From Echinicola strongylocentroti (lineage in GTDB: Bacteria; Bacteroidota; Bacteroidia; Cytophagales; Cyclobacteriaceae), in contig NZ_CP030041.1 of assembly GCF_003260975.1 (NCBI RefSeq), positions 558,001 to 622,000 of the forward strand: 64,000 nucleotides of DNA, given 5' to 3'. Position numbers and translations under genes: made by a program. Shown piece after piece: positions 35,780 through 45,223 of this stretch. Position 1 is the stretch's first letter. Each line of letters begins with the position of its first letter. The notes below the pieces were generated by a model. The model did not search any database and was not told the origin of the DNA. It was given only the letters and a program-made list of their open reading frames with translations.

Positions 35780-37222
35780 CTAAAATTGGAAGTAAATAAA
35801 CTCGATTTCATCGGAGAAATTTCCGGCAAAGTAGATCAACATAAACACGCTATAATAAACGCCATATCGCAATGGCCGTCTCCACCTTACCCCTATTGAC
35901 TGAATGGCAAAATCCCCTTCTCTCCCTGTCCATTCTATTGCTACAAACAGCACCACCAAGGCCAATATCCTGACCGGAAATACCTCCGGCTTCACCAATA
36001 AGGTAGGCGAGAACATCTGGGCAATGTAGTCTACAGCCATTGTGACGCTTTCTGCTCTGAAAAACACCCAGGCCAAACAGGTCAAACCAAAAGTAAGCAG
36101 TACCTGACCAGCCTCTCGGAAAGTAGGAAACATTCTTCCCTGAGCCACTTGGTCAAGATTATTCCTGTTGTTTCCTGATAACATTAGTGGCAAAAAGTAG
36201 AGGGCATTTAAGGCTCCCCAGATGATAAACGTCCAATTGGCTCCGTGCCAAAATCCGCTGACCAGAAAAATAATAAAGGTATTTCGGATTTTCATACCCA
36301 AGCCTCCCCGGCTCCCGCCAAGCGGAATATACAGGTAATCCCTAAACCAGGTAGACAGAGAAATGTGCCACCTCCGCCAAAACTCGGCCATGTCCCTAGA
36401 GAAATACGGAAAGGCAAAATTCTTCATCAGGTCAAACCCAAACAGCCTCGAAATCCCAATGGCAATATCAGAATAACCCGAGAAATCACCGTAGATCTGA
36501 AAGGCAAACATAACCGCTCCCAGTACCAAAGTACTGGCCGAATAGTCCTGATAATTTTGGAAGATAATATTGACATATTCTGCACAATTATCAGCTATCA
36601 CCACTTTCTTGAAAAAACCCCATAATATCTGCTTGGTACCATCTGCAGCCAGCCCGTAGTCAAATTTTCGCTTTTTGTAAAACTGAGGCAATAAATGTGT
36701 TGCTCTTTCAATAGGCCCTGCTACCAACTGGGGAAAAAAACTCACAAACGTCGCAAATCCCACAAAGTCCTTCGCCGGATCGAGCTTTCGCTTGTACACA
36801 TCGATCGAATAACTCAGCGTCTGAAATGTATAAAAGCTAATCCCCACTGGTAGTACAATACTGATGGCCCTTGGGTGGATGGACTGCCCAAAGAAACTGA
36901 ACATTTCTGTAAAGCTTTCCGCAAAGAAATTATAGTACTTAAAGAAACCCAATAACCCTAAATTCACCAATACACTACAGGTCAAGAGCCACTTTCTTTT
37001 GCCTTCATTGGTGGACCTTTCCATGCCCTTGCCAATCATAAAATCAAGCACCGTACTGAACAGGATCAACGATAAAAACCGCCAATCCCACCAGCCATAA
37101 AACACGTAGCTTGCCACCAGTAAGAGGGTATTTTGCTGCTTGATATTCTTATTGAAAACGTACCAATAGCAAATAAATACCAATGGCAGGAAAACCGCAA
37201 AATCAAGTGAGTTAAACAACAT
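35780..37222 (-). CDS. MBOAT-family O-acetyltransferase (AlgI-like)
   Basis: This 480-residue polytopic membrane protein transfers acyl groups, probably acetyl, across the cytoplasmic membrane for polysaccharide O-acetylation. The AlgI-type N-terminus MLFNSLDFAVFLPLVFICYW, PVGISFYTFQTLSYSIDVY, PQLVAGPIERATHLLPQF, MAEFWRRWHISLSTWFRDYL and the invariant histidine in FWHGANWTFIIWG (His326) are all present. It is followed after six bases by its SGNH partner. It starts 114 bases after the wecG-like gene, the largest gap so far in the operon, so an internal promoter is possible. Confidence 0.93.
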   Translation of the reverse strand: MLFNSLDFAVFLPLVFICYWYVFNKNIKQQNTLLLVASYVFYGWWDWRFLSLILFSTVLDFMIGKGMERSTNEGKRKWLLTCSVLVNLGLLGFFKYYNFFAESFTEMFSFFGQSIHPRAISIVLPVGISFYTFQTLSYSIDVYKRKLDPAKDFVGFATFVSFFPQLVAGPIERATHLLPQFYKKRKFDYGLAADGTKQILWGFFKKVVIADNCAEYVNIIFQNYQDYSASTLVLGAVMFAFQIYGDFSGYSDIAIGISRLFGFDLMKNFAFPYFSRDMAEFWRRWHISLSTWFRDYLYIPLGGSRGGLGMKIRNTFIIFLVSGFWHGANWTFIIWGALNALYFLPLMLSGNNRNNLDQVAQGRMFPTFREAGQVLLTFGLTCLAWVFFRAESVTMAVDYIAQMFSPTLLVKPEVFPVRILALVVLFVAIEWTGREGDFAIQSIGVRWRRPLRYGVYYSVFMLIYFAGNFSDEIEFIYFQF

Positions 37223-37336
37223 TTCCTTTAATGTTTATCAGTAGGTTGGTTGAGTGAGTAATCAATTACGATAAAAGGCATTTTGGCCTTACTGGAAAAT
37301 GTTCCCGGACCAAGCTTATTTCAGATGGTAAGCAGT

Positions 37337-38107
37337 TTAGGATTTGAGTCTTTTCGTAGGAAGCCTTCTGAGGTCATTGGCTGCCAATCTAAAAATGTAC
37401 CATGGTTCGATAAGGTAGCGAAACCAAAAACGGTTGGGGTTTTCTTGGAGCCTGTACAGCCACTCCAGTCCACTTCTTCCCATCCATCGAGGTGGCGTAC
37501 TCACCGTGCCAGCCACGTATTCAATAGCAGCACCACAGGTCATGATTACTGTCGCATTCAGGTCGCCCTTATTTGCCAAGATCCAATGTTCCTGGCGAGG
37601 CATTCCCATTCCTACGATCAGGATAGCTGGATCGTAGGCATTGATCAGCTCTACCACTTCCTGATTTTCCTGACTGGTTATGTTGGTATCGAAATATCCA
37701 TGGCGATAGTTGATATCAAGGCCTTCAAACTTATCTTTCAGCATTTTCACACCTTTGGAAACACTGACCTCATCCGCCCCAAGGTAAAATACCTTCAACT
37801 TTTCATCTCGGATCCTCTTCATCAATGGATCCATTAAATCCACCCAAGTAAGCCTATTTTCCTTTGATAGCGGATAGCCCATGGCCTTGCCGAGCCATAC
37901 CAGCGGCATGCCATCAATCCGTTTTTTTGCAATGGCATAAAGGCTCTTTAGTTGGGCCGAATTGGACTTATGATAAGTGTAGATTCCGTGAAGGTTTTGG
38001 CTGAGAATGACGTTCTTTTCCTTTAACCGTACCGAATTCACGACAAAGTCAAGGAGTGAATTCAAGCTAAACGCATCCACTTCAGTTCCAAGCAGTTGGT
38101 AAGACAT
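37337..38107 (-). CDS. WecG/TagA/CpsF-family glycosyltransferase (GT26)
   Basis: This 256-residue glycosyltransferase of the WecG/TagA family transfers N-acetylmannosamine or a uronate-type sugar to a lipid-linked acceptor in known members. Family blocks: RIDGMPLVWLGKAMG (with the catalytic Asp), KVFYLGADEVSVSKG, LIVGMGMPRQEHWI, TCGAAIEYVAGTVSTPPRWM and GLEWLYRLQENPNRF. The C-terminal PxRWMxxxGLEWLYRL region mediates membrane attachment. The gene begins two bases after the stop of the adjacent GT4 gene. It probably adds an early sugar of the capsule repeat unit; the donor is unknown. Confidence 0.92.
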   Translation of the reverse strand: MSYQLLGTEVDAFSLNSLLDFVVNSVRLKEKNVILSQNLHGIYTYHKSNSAQLKSLYAIAKKRIDGMPLVWLGKAMGYPLSKENRLTWVDLMDPLMKRIRDEKLKVFYLGADEVSVSKGVKMLKDKFEGLDINYRHGYFDTNITSQENQEVVELINAYDPAILIVGMGMPRQEHWILANKGDLNATVIMTCGAAIEYVAGTVSTPPRWMGRSGLEWLYRLQENPNRFWFRYLIEPWYIFRLAANDLRRLPTKRLKS

Positions 38108-38108
38108 A

Positions 38109-39275
38109 TCAGTTGAGTGTTTTAGTTTCTTTCAGAATAAATTCGATCCGCGACTTCCAGCTGTGGGATTGTACCACTGGTTCACGGATAAGATCAGGGT
38201 CAAATTTCCCCTTTTTAAAAAGTTCGTAAGCAAGACGAATTTTCTCCACGAGGTCATTGACGTCTCCTGATTTGAAGCAAAACCCATTTTGCTGATCCTG
38301 TATCATTTTGGAAGCATCCTGAAACCTGGCCGCTAGGACCGGTTTGCCCATGGACAGGTACTCGTATATTTTTAATGGAGAATGGTACATCTTACCAGAA
38401 TGAGTTGCTACTTGTCCGGAATAGCACACATCGAACCCTCCTATATAGCTGGGGATTTGGTTCCACGGCTTGCGACCTACAAATGTGATAGTATCTCCCA
38501 GACCTGCATTGGCACAGTCATTTTCCCATTCATTTTTTTTCAGTCCGTCCCCTACGACGGTGACTTTGATGGGTATTTCTTCCTTCAAGATATCCACCGC
38601 CCTGATCAGCACATCCACCCCGCACCAAGCAATCATAGACCCCACAAATCCCACGGTAAAGTCATCGTGTTCACGGATAGGACTCACACTTTCCGGGTCA
38701 AAACGATCTGTATCCACTCCATTGGGGACCACCAGTATTTTGCCTGGGTCGATATCAAAATGTTCCAGCACCATGGTTTTCAGCTCGTCAGTGACACAGA
38801 CCAGATAGTCACAGGAGTGATAAGCCTTGGCTTCCATTTTTTTACAAATTCCTGAAAGGATAATGCTCTTGCGATCGTTTTTGGCCTCTTCGTAAAGGAC
38901 ACTGTTGGTTTCTAGGATCCATGGCACCCCGTTTTTTCGAAACTTCATTCCCATCAGTTGAAAAGCGCCTAAACGCTCATAGACACAATCTACTTGATGG
39001 TGCATTTTGTAGGAAATTCGATTATTATAGGCGCCGTAGGTTATCCGGATCAAGTCTGCTGCCAATCGTTTGAAATAGCTCTTGGAAAGGCTTTTTTGAA
39101 AATCGGTTTTATGCCCGCTTTTCATGATCCTGTTTCCGACGATAAATTCCGAAACATCCCAGTTAAGTGACCTGAACCCATTGATCACACCGAGAATATG
39201 GGCCCTGGCTCCTCCAGCATCGGCTTTTAGCTGTGTAGATACCCTGGGAGCTCCTGACAAGTAAAGTAATTTCAT
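38109..39275 (-). CDS. GT4-family glycosyltransferase
   Basis: This 388-residue retaining glycosyltransferase has the GT-B fold. The N-terminal half has the acceptor region (GGARAHILGVINGFRSL), the C-terminal half the nucleotide-sugar part: TVGFVGSMIAWCGVDVLIRA, ITFVGRKPWNQIPSYIGGFD, and SPLKIYEYLSMGKPVLAARF with the E-x-x-x-x-G/P region. It acts in the cytoplasm on the lipid-linked capsule repeat. It ends one base before the WecG-like gene and starts 50 bases after the pyruvyl-transferase gene. Sugar and linkage cannot be predicted. Confidence 0.87.
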   Translation of the reverse strand: MKLLYLSGAPRVSTQLKADAGGARAHILGVINGFRSLNWDVSEFIVGNRIMKSGHKTDFQKSLSKSYFKRLAADLIRITYGAYNNRISYKMHHQVDCVYERLGAFQLMGMKFRKNGVPWILETNSVLYEEAKNDRKSIILSGICKKMEAKAYHSCDYLVCVTDELKTMVLEHFDIDPGKILVVPNGVDTDRFDPESVSPIREHDDFTVGFVGSMIAWCGVDVLIRAVDILKEEIPIKVTVVGDGLKKNEWENDCANAGLGDTITFVGRKPWNQIPSYIGGFDVCYSGQVATHSGKMYHSPLKIYEYLSMGKPVLAARFQDASKMIQDQQNGFCFKSGDVNDLVEKIRLAYELFKKGKFDPDLIREPVVQSHSWKSRIEFILKETKTLN

Positions 39276-39325
39276 TTCTGTTTATTGATAAAAGTGGTAG
39301 TAAATAATCAAATCAGTGGGTGCAT

Positions 39326-40450
39326 TTACATCATCACCTTGTCCATGCTTTCCATGGTCAAGTCATGGTAACGCTTCTCTATGGATGCCAATTGCTGAAG
39401 AATTGGCTCCCGTTGCTCCAAAAGGTGAACCACTTTATCTAGCAGTGTTTCATTGCTGTCGCTGGCTTCCAACAGCAAATTGTCAATACCAGCATCGTGA
39501 TATATCCCTTTTATTTTTAGGTGCTTGTCAATATCCGTCAATACCAATGGCAGCACATTGTATTTGGCAGCAAGCAGTGCGCCGTGGAGCCTATTGGTGA
39601 TGATCGCAACCCCATTTTTATAGGCTTTTCCTGCTGTTTTCAAGGTGATTTGCTCTTCATCGAATTCTACTTTGTAACCTTTCTCGACAAGCATCCCATG
39701 CAGTTCCTTGCAAAAAGTATAGTCTCCCAAAACCTGATAGGTGACCTTCAGGCGATACTGGTCTTTCAAGCGGTCGATGATAAACATCAGCCGCTCCATA
39801 AGGGCATCCCTGTAGCGATTGCCATCGTCATCCTTATAGATGCCATCCCTAAAACTAAAGATGATTTCTTCTTTCTTGGTTTTGGATAGGTCCACCCCAT
39901 TGGCATGGTAGGTCCATGCCAGATCAGGAAAGAACTGTGCCTTTGGGATCCCTATCGAGTGTGCCAAATCCAGGGAAATGGAGTCCCTTACCAAATAATG
40001 ATGGGTAAACCAAGCCCTGATTCGCTCGCTCAAGGCCTGTTGCTTGCCTATAGGCCCCATCGAAAACCCCATTCTCACTATCCGCACTCCCAGCATCGTC
40101 AGTAGGATCAAAAAAACAGTGTACTCAAAATTTTTAAGGATTTTTTTTGTTGAATTGCCAAAAATATGACCGGGAGGTCCTGCTACCATCACCACTTTTT
40201 GGTCCTTTTTGAACATGCTCTCCCAAGCCTTTAGGAACAGCTGTTTATAAAAGCTTCCCTTGGCAAAAGTACTTTTTTCGGCCGTTTTGAGCTCTAGGGC
40301 GACTTTATAATACTCCGGTAGCTTTTGGTCATTGATGACCACCTTCCCATACTTCCGGAAGATTTCTATCAACGATTTGTTAATGAGCACATCCCCAGTA
40401 TTCTCAAACTGTGTATTGCCCTGAAAGTAAGTAGTGACTTTTTTTACCAT
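39326..40450 (-). CDS. Polysaccharide pyruvyl transferase family protein, copy 2
   Basis: This 374-residue protein of the polysaccharide pyruvyl transferase family (PF04230 type) adds a pyruvate ketal from phosphoenolpyruvate to a sugar of the repeat unit in characterised members. The blocks are NTGDVLINKSLIEIF near the start, VVMVAGPPGHIFG, RMGFSMGPIG, YLVRDSISLDLAHSIGI, and the signature IITNRLHGALLAAKYNVLPL. It lies seven bases after the polymerase gene. Some family members have other functions, so the activity remains an inference. It is only distantly similar to the other family member at 44304. Confidence 0.82.
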   Translation of the reverse strand: MVKKVTTYFQGNTQFENTGDVLINKSLIEIFRKYGKVVINDQKLPEYYKVALELKTAEKSTFAKGSFYKQLFLKAWESMFKKDQKVVMVAGPPGHIFGNSTKKILKNFEYTVFLILLTMLGVRIVRMGFSMGPIGKQQALSERIRAWFTHHYLVRDSISLDLAHSIGIPKAQFFPDLAWTYHANGVDLSKTKKEEIIFSFRDGIYKDDDGNRYRDALMERLMFIIDRLKDQYRLKVTYQVLGDYTFCKELHGMLVEKGYKVEFDEEQITLKTAGKAYKNGVAIITNRLHGALLAAKYNVLPLVLTDIDKHLKIKGIYHDAGIDNLLLEASDSNETLLDKVVHLLEQREPILQQLASIEKRYHDLTMESMDKVMM

Positions 40451-40457
40451 GCTATGA

Positions 40458-41879
40458 TTAGTTGACTAGTTGCTGTGTGAATTCAGGCTGTTGTACCTTG
40501 TAATTTTGTACAGAACGATGACTATAAGTTTTAAAAACATGCACCTGACCAATAAGAAAGGTCAACGTGATCATTTCCCTTTTTAGCGGAGCCCATCCAA
40601 AAAAACCATAGATAAATATAGAAATCAGGATACCTATGGTGGCAAGGCTGAAGACATTAACTACAATATTATTGGTTTTCAACAGTTTGGTATGACTGGA
40701 TATCTTGCTGCCAAAAAAGGACAACCATAGCACTATGCCTACTATCCCAGTCTCTGCCAGTACGATAAGATGAATATTATGAATGGGATTGGTGGTAATG
40801 AACTCTACCACTGCCAAATCCTGAGTGACCCTGATAAAATGCCCCATATAATACACATGTGCATTGATGCCCACTCCTAGGAGCTTGGCGCGGCTCCAGA
40901 TATCATACCCCATAAACCAAGATGAAAACCGGACCTCTATTTGGTTCTCAAAATCACTGGCTAAAAACAACTCACTCAATGGTGTGAGGTATAGGATACC
41001 CAAGAACGTAGCAAATACAGTACTAGCCAAAATGACGTTTTTTATGGAAAAGAGACTCTTTTTGGAATAAAAGGAAATAAGCACAATACCGATAATAATG
41101 GCACTGGTCACGTAGGTGGTCCTTGAAAAAGTCAAGAGAATAATAAACACGTTAGCCAAAAAACAATAGAGGGAAAATTGCTTTTTGAAGCCATTTAGGT
41201 AAGCCGAAAGAAAGAAAATAGCCGTTATCAATGAAAACAGCGCCAAGGTACCCGGATGGCCAAAAATCCCAACAGCTGAGGTATACCCTTCCCTTTTCAA
41301 TGCATAATCGATCATGTCTTCCCCTTTAAAAAAGGTCAACGCTGCCTCTATACCCAAGAGCGGATACATGATTACCAACACCGTCTGCAAAACGGTAATC
41401 ACCATCAACCCGTCATAAACGCCCTTTAACACCTCTCCCTGGGTAAAATTGCCCTTGATATAATTGACCGCAAGAAAAACTTGAAGGGCATAGCACAGAA
41501 AAATCAACACGGACTTTGGGTAAGGATTCATAGGATTAAAAATCGCTATAAGGCTCATTACCAAAACAACCAGCTCCCACTTATAATCTTTCAGTTTAAG
41601 CACCGGAAAACGCTGATAGCCTAAGAAAAAACCTATTGGTATAACGAAAGTGGAAAGGGAAATCCAAAGGGAATTACCAAACACCCCCAGCCGGTCTACC
41701 ATCGTTCCTTCATAATTCGTCTTGGTCAAAAACGAATGGAACGAAGTCCCAAAATCAAACGCCAGCATCAACACAAAAAAGCTGGTCAACATGTGATTGG
41801 ACCGTTTTCCCTGCCAGTTGAGGTATGCCCATTTACCGAGGGCATACAGGACAATAGCTATTAAAACTACTTTATTCAT
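40458..41879 (-). CDS. Wzy-like O-antigen/capsule polymerase
   Basis: This 473-residue membrane protein has 11-12 hydrophobic segments and a larger extracytoplasmic loop near residues 300-360. It resembles the O-antigen ligase/polymerase (Wzy/WaaL) superfamily in layout: GIFGHPGTLALFSLITAIFF, TFSRTTYVTSAIIIG, the loop with SWFMGYDIWSRAKLLGVGIN and TNPIHNIHLIVLAETGIVG (the NxxH block of the family). It would polymerise flipped repeat units at the periplasmic face. It is the only such protein in the locus, which also encodes a flippase and Wzc, so a Wzx/Wzy route fits. Confidence 0.85.
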   Translation of the reverse strand: MNKVVLIAIVLYALGKWAYLNWQGKRSNHMLTSFFVLMLAFDFGTSFHSFLTKTNYEGTMVDRLGVFGNSLWISLSTFVIPIGFFLGYQRFPVLKLKDYKWELVVLVMSLIAIFNPMNPYPKSVLIFLCYALQVFLAVNYIKGNFTQGEVLKGVYDGLMVITVLQTVLVIMYPLLGIEAALTFFKGEDMIDYALKREGYTSAVGIFGHPGTLALFSLITAIFFLSAYLNGFKKQFSLYCFLANVFIILLTFSRTTYVTSAIIIGIVLISFYSKKSLFSIKNVILASTVFATFLGILYLTPLSELFLASDFENQIEVRFSSWFMGYDIWSRAKLLGVGINAHVYYMGHFIRVTQDLAVVEFITTNPIHNIHLIVLAETGIVGIVLWLSFFGSKISSHTKLLKTNNIVVNVFSLATIGILISIFIYGFFGWAPLKREMITLTFLIGQVHVFKTYSHRSVQNYKVQQPEFTQQLVN

Positions 41880-41897
41880 CTTTTGCTAAGGGGTAAA

Positions 41898-43148
41898 TCA
41901 GGATGGTTGAAGGTGTTTTTTTGGACTGTTTAACCCGCTGAGGTCACTGGAAAAATGGGCATAATTCTTTTCAGCATTGTAATACTTATTGAAAAATCCC
42001 CGAACCTGCGCTGCCTGAAAAGCGCCGTCCAAAACCTCCTCATAGGCAGTTACCACTTCCTCGATGGTAGGGTGGTCCGGTAAAAGCTTACCGGTCGAGT
42101 CCCCGACAATTTCCCCCGTACCTCCCACTTTAGTAGCCACCACTGGGATGCCAAATGAAATCGCCTCCATAATGGACACCGGAATGCCTTCCGAGGAGCT
42201 GAGGTTGGTAAAAAGATCCACCGAATGCTGGGCATAATGGGCATAAATGGTTTCATTTTTTACATTGCCTTTAAGGTCCAAGGTCATGTTTGTAGGTACC
42301 CCCTCGCTGTCCGATAGTGCACTCCATCCTTCGCCATCACCAAAATGTGTCCATTTGATGCGTTTTTCGGGATGCTGCAATGCATATTGGACAATGGCTT
42401 TTTTGATAAAATCCACTCGCTTCATTGGGGCTACCCTGGATACCGAAACGATACATACATCTCCCGGTACGGACTTTTTGGCCACTCTTTGATGATCATA
42501 AACCCCCAGGCGCGCTATCTTAATATCGGTATCGTGTCCGTAATTTTTTTCCAAATACTGTTTGCCATCATCGGAAATGGAATAAACCGTCCCTATCTGC
42601 CCCAAACAATACTTCCTGTACGGCCAAAAACGACGGGTAGTGGGCTGGTTTTCATAAATATCAAACCGATGGCCCCTTGTCACCACCTTTGGGGTAATTA
42701 TCCCCGCATCTTTTAACTTGAGAAACGCATAAGTGGCTTCGTTAAACCAGTAGGTATACACCAAGTCTGCTTGGTTTATCCTTTCGCTTTGGATGCTGAA
42801 AAAGTGGCTATAAGCCCTAGCGTTAGACACAAATTTCAACAGCATATTCAGGTCTTTCGCACTCCTGATCATGGCCCAATGTACTGAAATAGCCTTCGCC
42901 AATTCACCTGACAAAAGTGTCTTTACGGCCCTGCTTTTCTTCTTCTGGTACAATGTTGAAAATGAACAATCGACCACCACATTGTCAGGTACATTTCTGC
43001 AATAACTGTCCACCTCATAGGGGAAAATGGTCACCTTATCAAAGGCCTTTGCCAATATCTTGATTTCACTTTCCAAAAATGCTTCCGTCTTAAAGAACGG
43101 AAACCTCTTGGTGATCAATACCAACTCTTTCATCTTGTTTGCTTCCAT
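41898..43148 (-). CDS. GT4-family glycosyltransferase
   Basis: This 416-residue GT-B glycosyltransferase has VVTRGHRFDIYE in the middle, then ICIVSVSRVAPMKR-type nucleotide-binding entry (VSVSRVAPMKRVDFI), IKWTHFGDGEGW, and LFTNLSSSEGIPVSIMEAIS with both glutamates of the E-x7-E motif followed by FGIPVVATKVGGTGEIV. It is probably a cytoplasmic transferase of the capsule repeat. ATG 43148 lies one base after the upstream stop; ATG 43133 (MKELVLITKRFPF) is an equally good start. Donor and linkage are unknown. Confidence 0.88.
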   Translation of the reverse strand: MEANKMKELVLITKRFPFFKTEAFLESEIKILAKAFDKVTIFPYEVDSYCRNVPDNVVVDCSFSTLYQKKKSRAVKTLLSGELAKAISVHWAMIRSAKDLNMLLKFVSNARAYSHFFSIQSERINQADLVYTYWFNEATYAFLKLKDAGIITPKVVTRGHRFDIYENQPTTRRFWPYRKYCLGQIGTVYSISDDGKQYLEKNYGHDTDIKIARLGVYDHQRVAKKSVPGDVCIVSVSRVAPMKRVDFIKKAIVQYALQHPEKRIKWTHFGDGEGWSALSDSEGVPTNMTLDLKGNVKNETIYAHYAQHSVDLFTNLSSSEGIPVSIMEAISFGIPVVATKVGGTGEIVGDSTGKLLPDHPTIEEVVTAYEEVLDGAFQAAQVRGFFNKYYNAEKNYAHFSSDLSGLNSPKKHLQPS

Positions 43149-43149
43149 G

Positions 43150-44304
43150 TCAAATTGCCTGATAAAGTTTTACAAGCTGTGTGGTGTTATAATCGGCAGA
43201 GATCTCTTGCCTTTGTCGAAAGACTCCCCCATTTTCCGCGCCATTCAGGTATGTTGTCAAGGCTTCCGTGAGTCCACCTTCCTTTTGCCGGTCGTACACC
43301 ATCCCACTTTCTGAAAACACTGTTTCGGGCAGACCTCCCACATTAGAGACAATGACGCCTTTGTCCAGACCAAACGACGTCATCACCACACCACTTTGTG
43401 TGGCATCTTTGTAGGGACACACTACCGCCAAACTCCCCCTGATCAATGCTGCCACCTCCTCATTTTCCAAAAACCGATTGATCACGACAATATTTTCATG
43501 GTTTACCATTTCTTCAGGAATGGAGAAATTGGCCTTCCATTTACCCGCAATGACCAGTTTTAGCCCTGGATACGCATCAGTGATTTCACTAAAACTATCC
43601 ACAAGATCATCCACTCCTTTATATTGAGACACCCTTCCTATAAAAAGCAGGTAGTCATTGGCCATAGCTTCCAAGCCGTGATGGGTATCAGTATACTTTG
43701 AATAAAAAGAATAAGGCACCAAAGAAAGATTATGTACAGGTTTCTTCCTGCCATAAACAGCTTGGAAGGTTCTCTTTGAATGTTCGGAGAAAGTCAGGAA
43801 AGCATTGGCTCGGGGATACATCAGTGTTCTGATCAACTTCCTCCGCCAATCGACCTCTCCGGAATGCGGCTGGGGATCGTGTACATCTATCACCCATTTT
43901 TTGGCTTTCGCAAATAGCCGCAGTCCAAATAGCTCAATGGACAAATCATCAAGATGGATCACATCAGGGGCTATGGCATTGATCATTTTTCCCAGTTGTC
44001 TGTTTCTTTCTATCGCCTTCAATCCTACTCTCTTCTTAGGGAAAAACATAAAATCAACCCCTTTGCAATCTTGAATGTAAGATTCAAAAATCGCTGCATC
44101 TTTTAAAGAAGCCTTCATTTCAGCAAAAGAATACGATTTTTTGTTATTTCCATCAGGGATTTCATTGAGATGGAAGATCGTAGAAGAAAGCTTGCCTTCA
44201 GAAGTAAGCACAAACACGTGCAGTGCTACTTTTTTGCTGAGTTCCTTGATATACTCTATCGAAAAATCCAAAAACCAAGGATAGGTGATGTACACAACCT
44301 TCAT
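43150..44304 (-). CDS. GT4-family glycosyltransferase
   Basis: This 384-residue GT-B protein starts MKVVYITYPWFLDFSIEYI and has APDVIHLDDLSIELFGLRL in the N-terminal domain. The C-terminal donor domain has LLFIGRVSQYKGVDDLVDSF, LKLVIAGKW and LAVVCPYKDATQSGVVMTSF with GVIVSNVGGLPETV. It shares its first base with the last base of the pyruvyl-transferase-family gene (44304), so the two are tightly coupled. It acts in capsule repeat-unit assembly in the cytoplasm; the sugar is unknown. Confidence 0.87.
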   Translation of the reverse strand: MKVVYITYPWFLDFSIEYIKELSKKVALHVFVLTSEGKLSSTIFHLNEIPDGNNKKSYSFAEMKASLKDAAIFESYIQDCKGVDFMFFPKKRVGLKAIERNRQLGKMINAIAPDVIHLDDLSIELFGLRLFAKAKKWVIDVHDPQPHSGEVDWRRKLIRTLMYPRANAFLTFSEHSKRTFQAVYGRKKPVHNLSLVPYSFYSKYTDTHHGLEAMANDYLLFIGRVSQYKGVDDLVDSFSEITDAYPGLKLVIAGKWKANFSIPEEMVNHENIVVINRFLENEEVAALIRGSLAVVCPYKDATQSGVVMTSFGLDKGVIVSNVGGLPETVFSESGMVYDRQKEGGLTEALTTYLNGAENGGVFRQRQEISADYNTTQLVKLYQAI

Positions 44305-45215
44305 TAGTAAACGGCTTTAAAAAGTGTTGCTTGCAATCGCTCCACCTCTTCATTTAATGCTGAAAAGATCTCATTGGCCCGCTGATCAGACGATAGCTCA
44401 TAATCGAGATCGCTTTGGGAAAGGCTATGTAAAATCTGGTCCCTCACCTTGCTTTTCTGTAATAAACTGGCCTCGACAGTACCTCCTGTAAGGCGTTTTA
44501 CCATCTCATGGAACCTTCCTTTTTTGTAAAGCGGCAGGTACAAGGGGTCATGTCTATAAATATCCAGGGAATTCATCCAATCCGTCCACTTAAATTCCGA
44601 AATACGTTCTCCTTCGGTATAGGGAGTAGTCAGTACAAAACGCTTCCATGGAATACGGAAAATATCCGCCAATATCGCACCATGCATCGCTTCAGAAATA
44701 ATAAATTGGGACGCTGCAATTTCCCTTAACGTAAACTCAATCCCCTTATCGGTATGGGTCGTAATGTAATGGATGCCCAGCTCCTTGCAGATCGCCGGCC
44801 AGTCAAAATAGCTCTCAGATTTAAAATATGGAATAAAGCTCACCTTGTACTTCTTGGTGATCCGGCAGATTTTCTCAAATTCCGGAAGAAGTTTTAACGC
44901 ATAGGCTGCATCTGAAATATACTTGAATTGTCGGTTGAAATGATTGGAAGACAGTGGTCCTCTTAAAAACCGTACATCCCACTGCTCATCTAGGGGAAAT
45001 TGCTTATGAACAGGCCGTACACCTGTACCGAAGACTACTTTTTTCTTATCCTTGGCAGCTATGATGTGCTTGTTTTCTTCATACAAGATGGTGCCTATTC
45101 CCAAAAACGCCCGCTCATCCGATAAGTCTTCTTCACCAAAGAGTTTTGGCCATAGCCAGCCGTTTAAATCATCCCCAAAATTGCCTTTTGCAGACTTGTA
45201 GTACAGGTATTCCAT
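44304..45215 (-). CDS. Polysaccharide pyruvyl transferase family protein, copy 1 (ExoV-like)
   Basis: This 303-residue protein begins MEYLYYKSAKGNFGDDLNGW, close to the start of ExoV-type succinoglycan pyruvyl transferases (N-x-GDxLN). It has FLGIGTILYEENKH, VFGTGVRPVHK, FLRGPLSSNHF and the signature ISEAMHGAILADIFRIPW. It would ketal-link pyruvate to a sugar of the repeat unit. With the gene at 39326 the locus encodes two members of the family. It begins eight bases after the flippase gene stop. A glycosyl- rather than pyruvyl-transfer role cannot be excluded from sequence. Confidence 0.8.
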   Translation of the reverse strand: MEYLYYKSAKGNFGDDLNGWLWPKLFGEEDLSDERAFLGIGTILYEENKHIIAAKDKKKVVFGTGVRPVHKQFPLDEQWDVRFLRGPLSSNHFNRQFKYISDAAYALKLLPEFEKICRITKKYKVSFIPYFKSESYFDWPAICKELGIHYITTHTDKGIEFTLREIAASQFIISEAMHGAILADIFRIPWKRFVLTTPYTEGERISEFKWTDWMNSLDIYRHDPLYLPLYKKGRFHEMVKRLTGGTVEASLLQKSKVRDQILHSLSQSDLDYELSSDQRANEIFSALNEEVERLQATLFKAVY

Positions 45216-45223
45216 ATCGATTG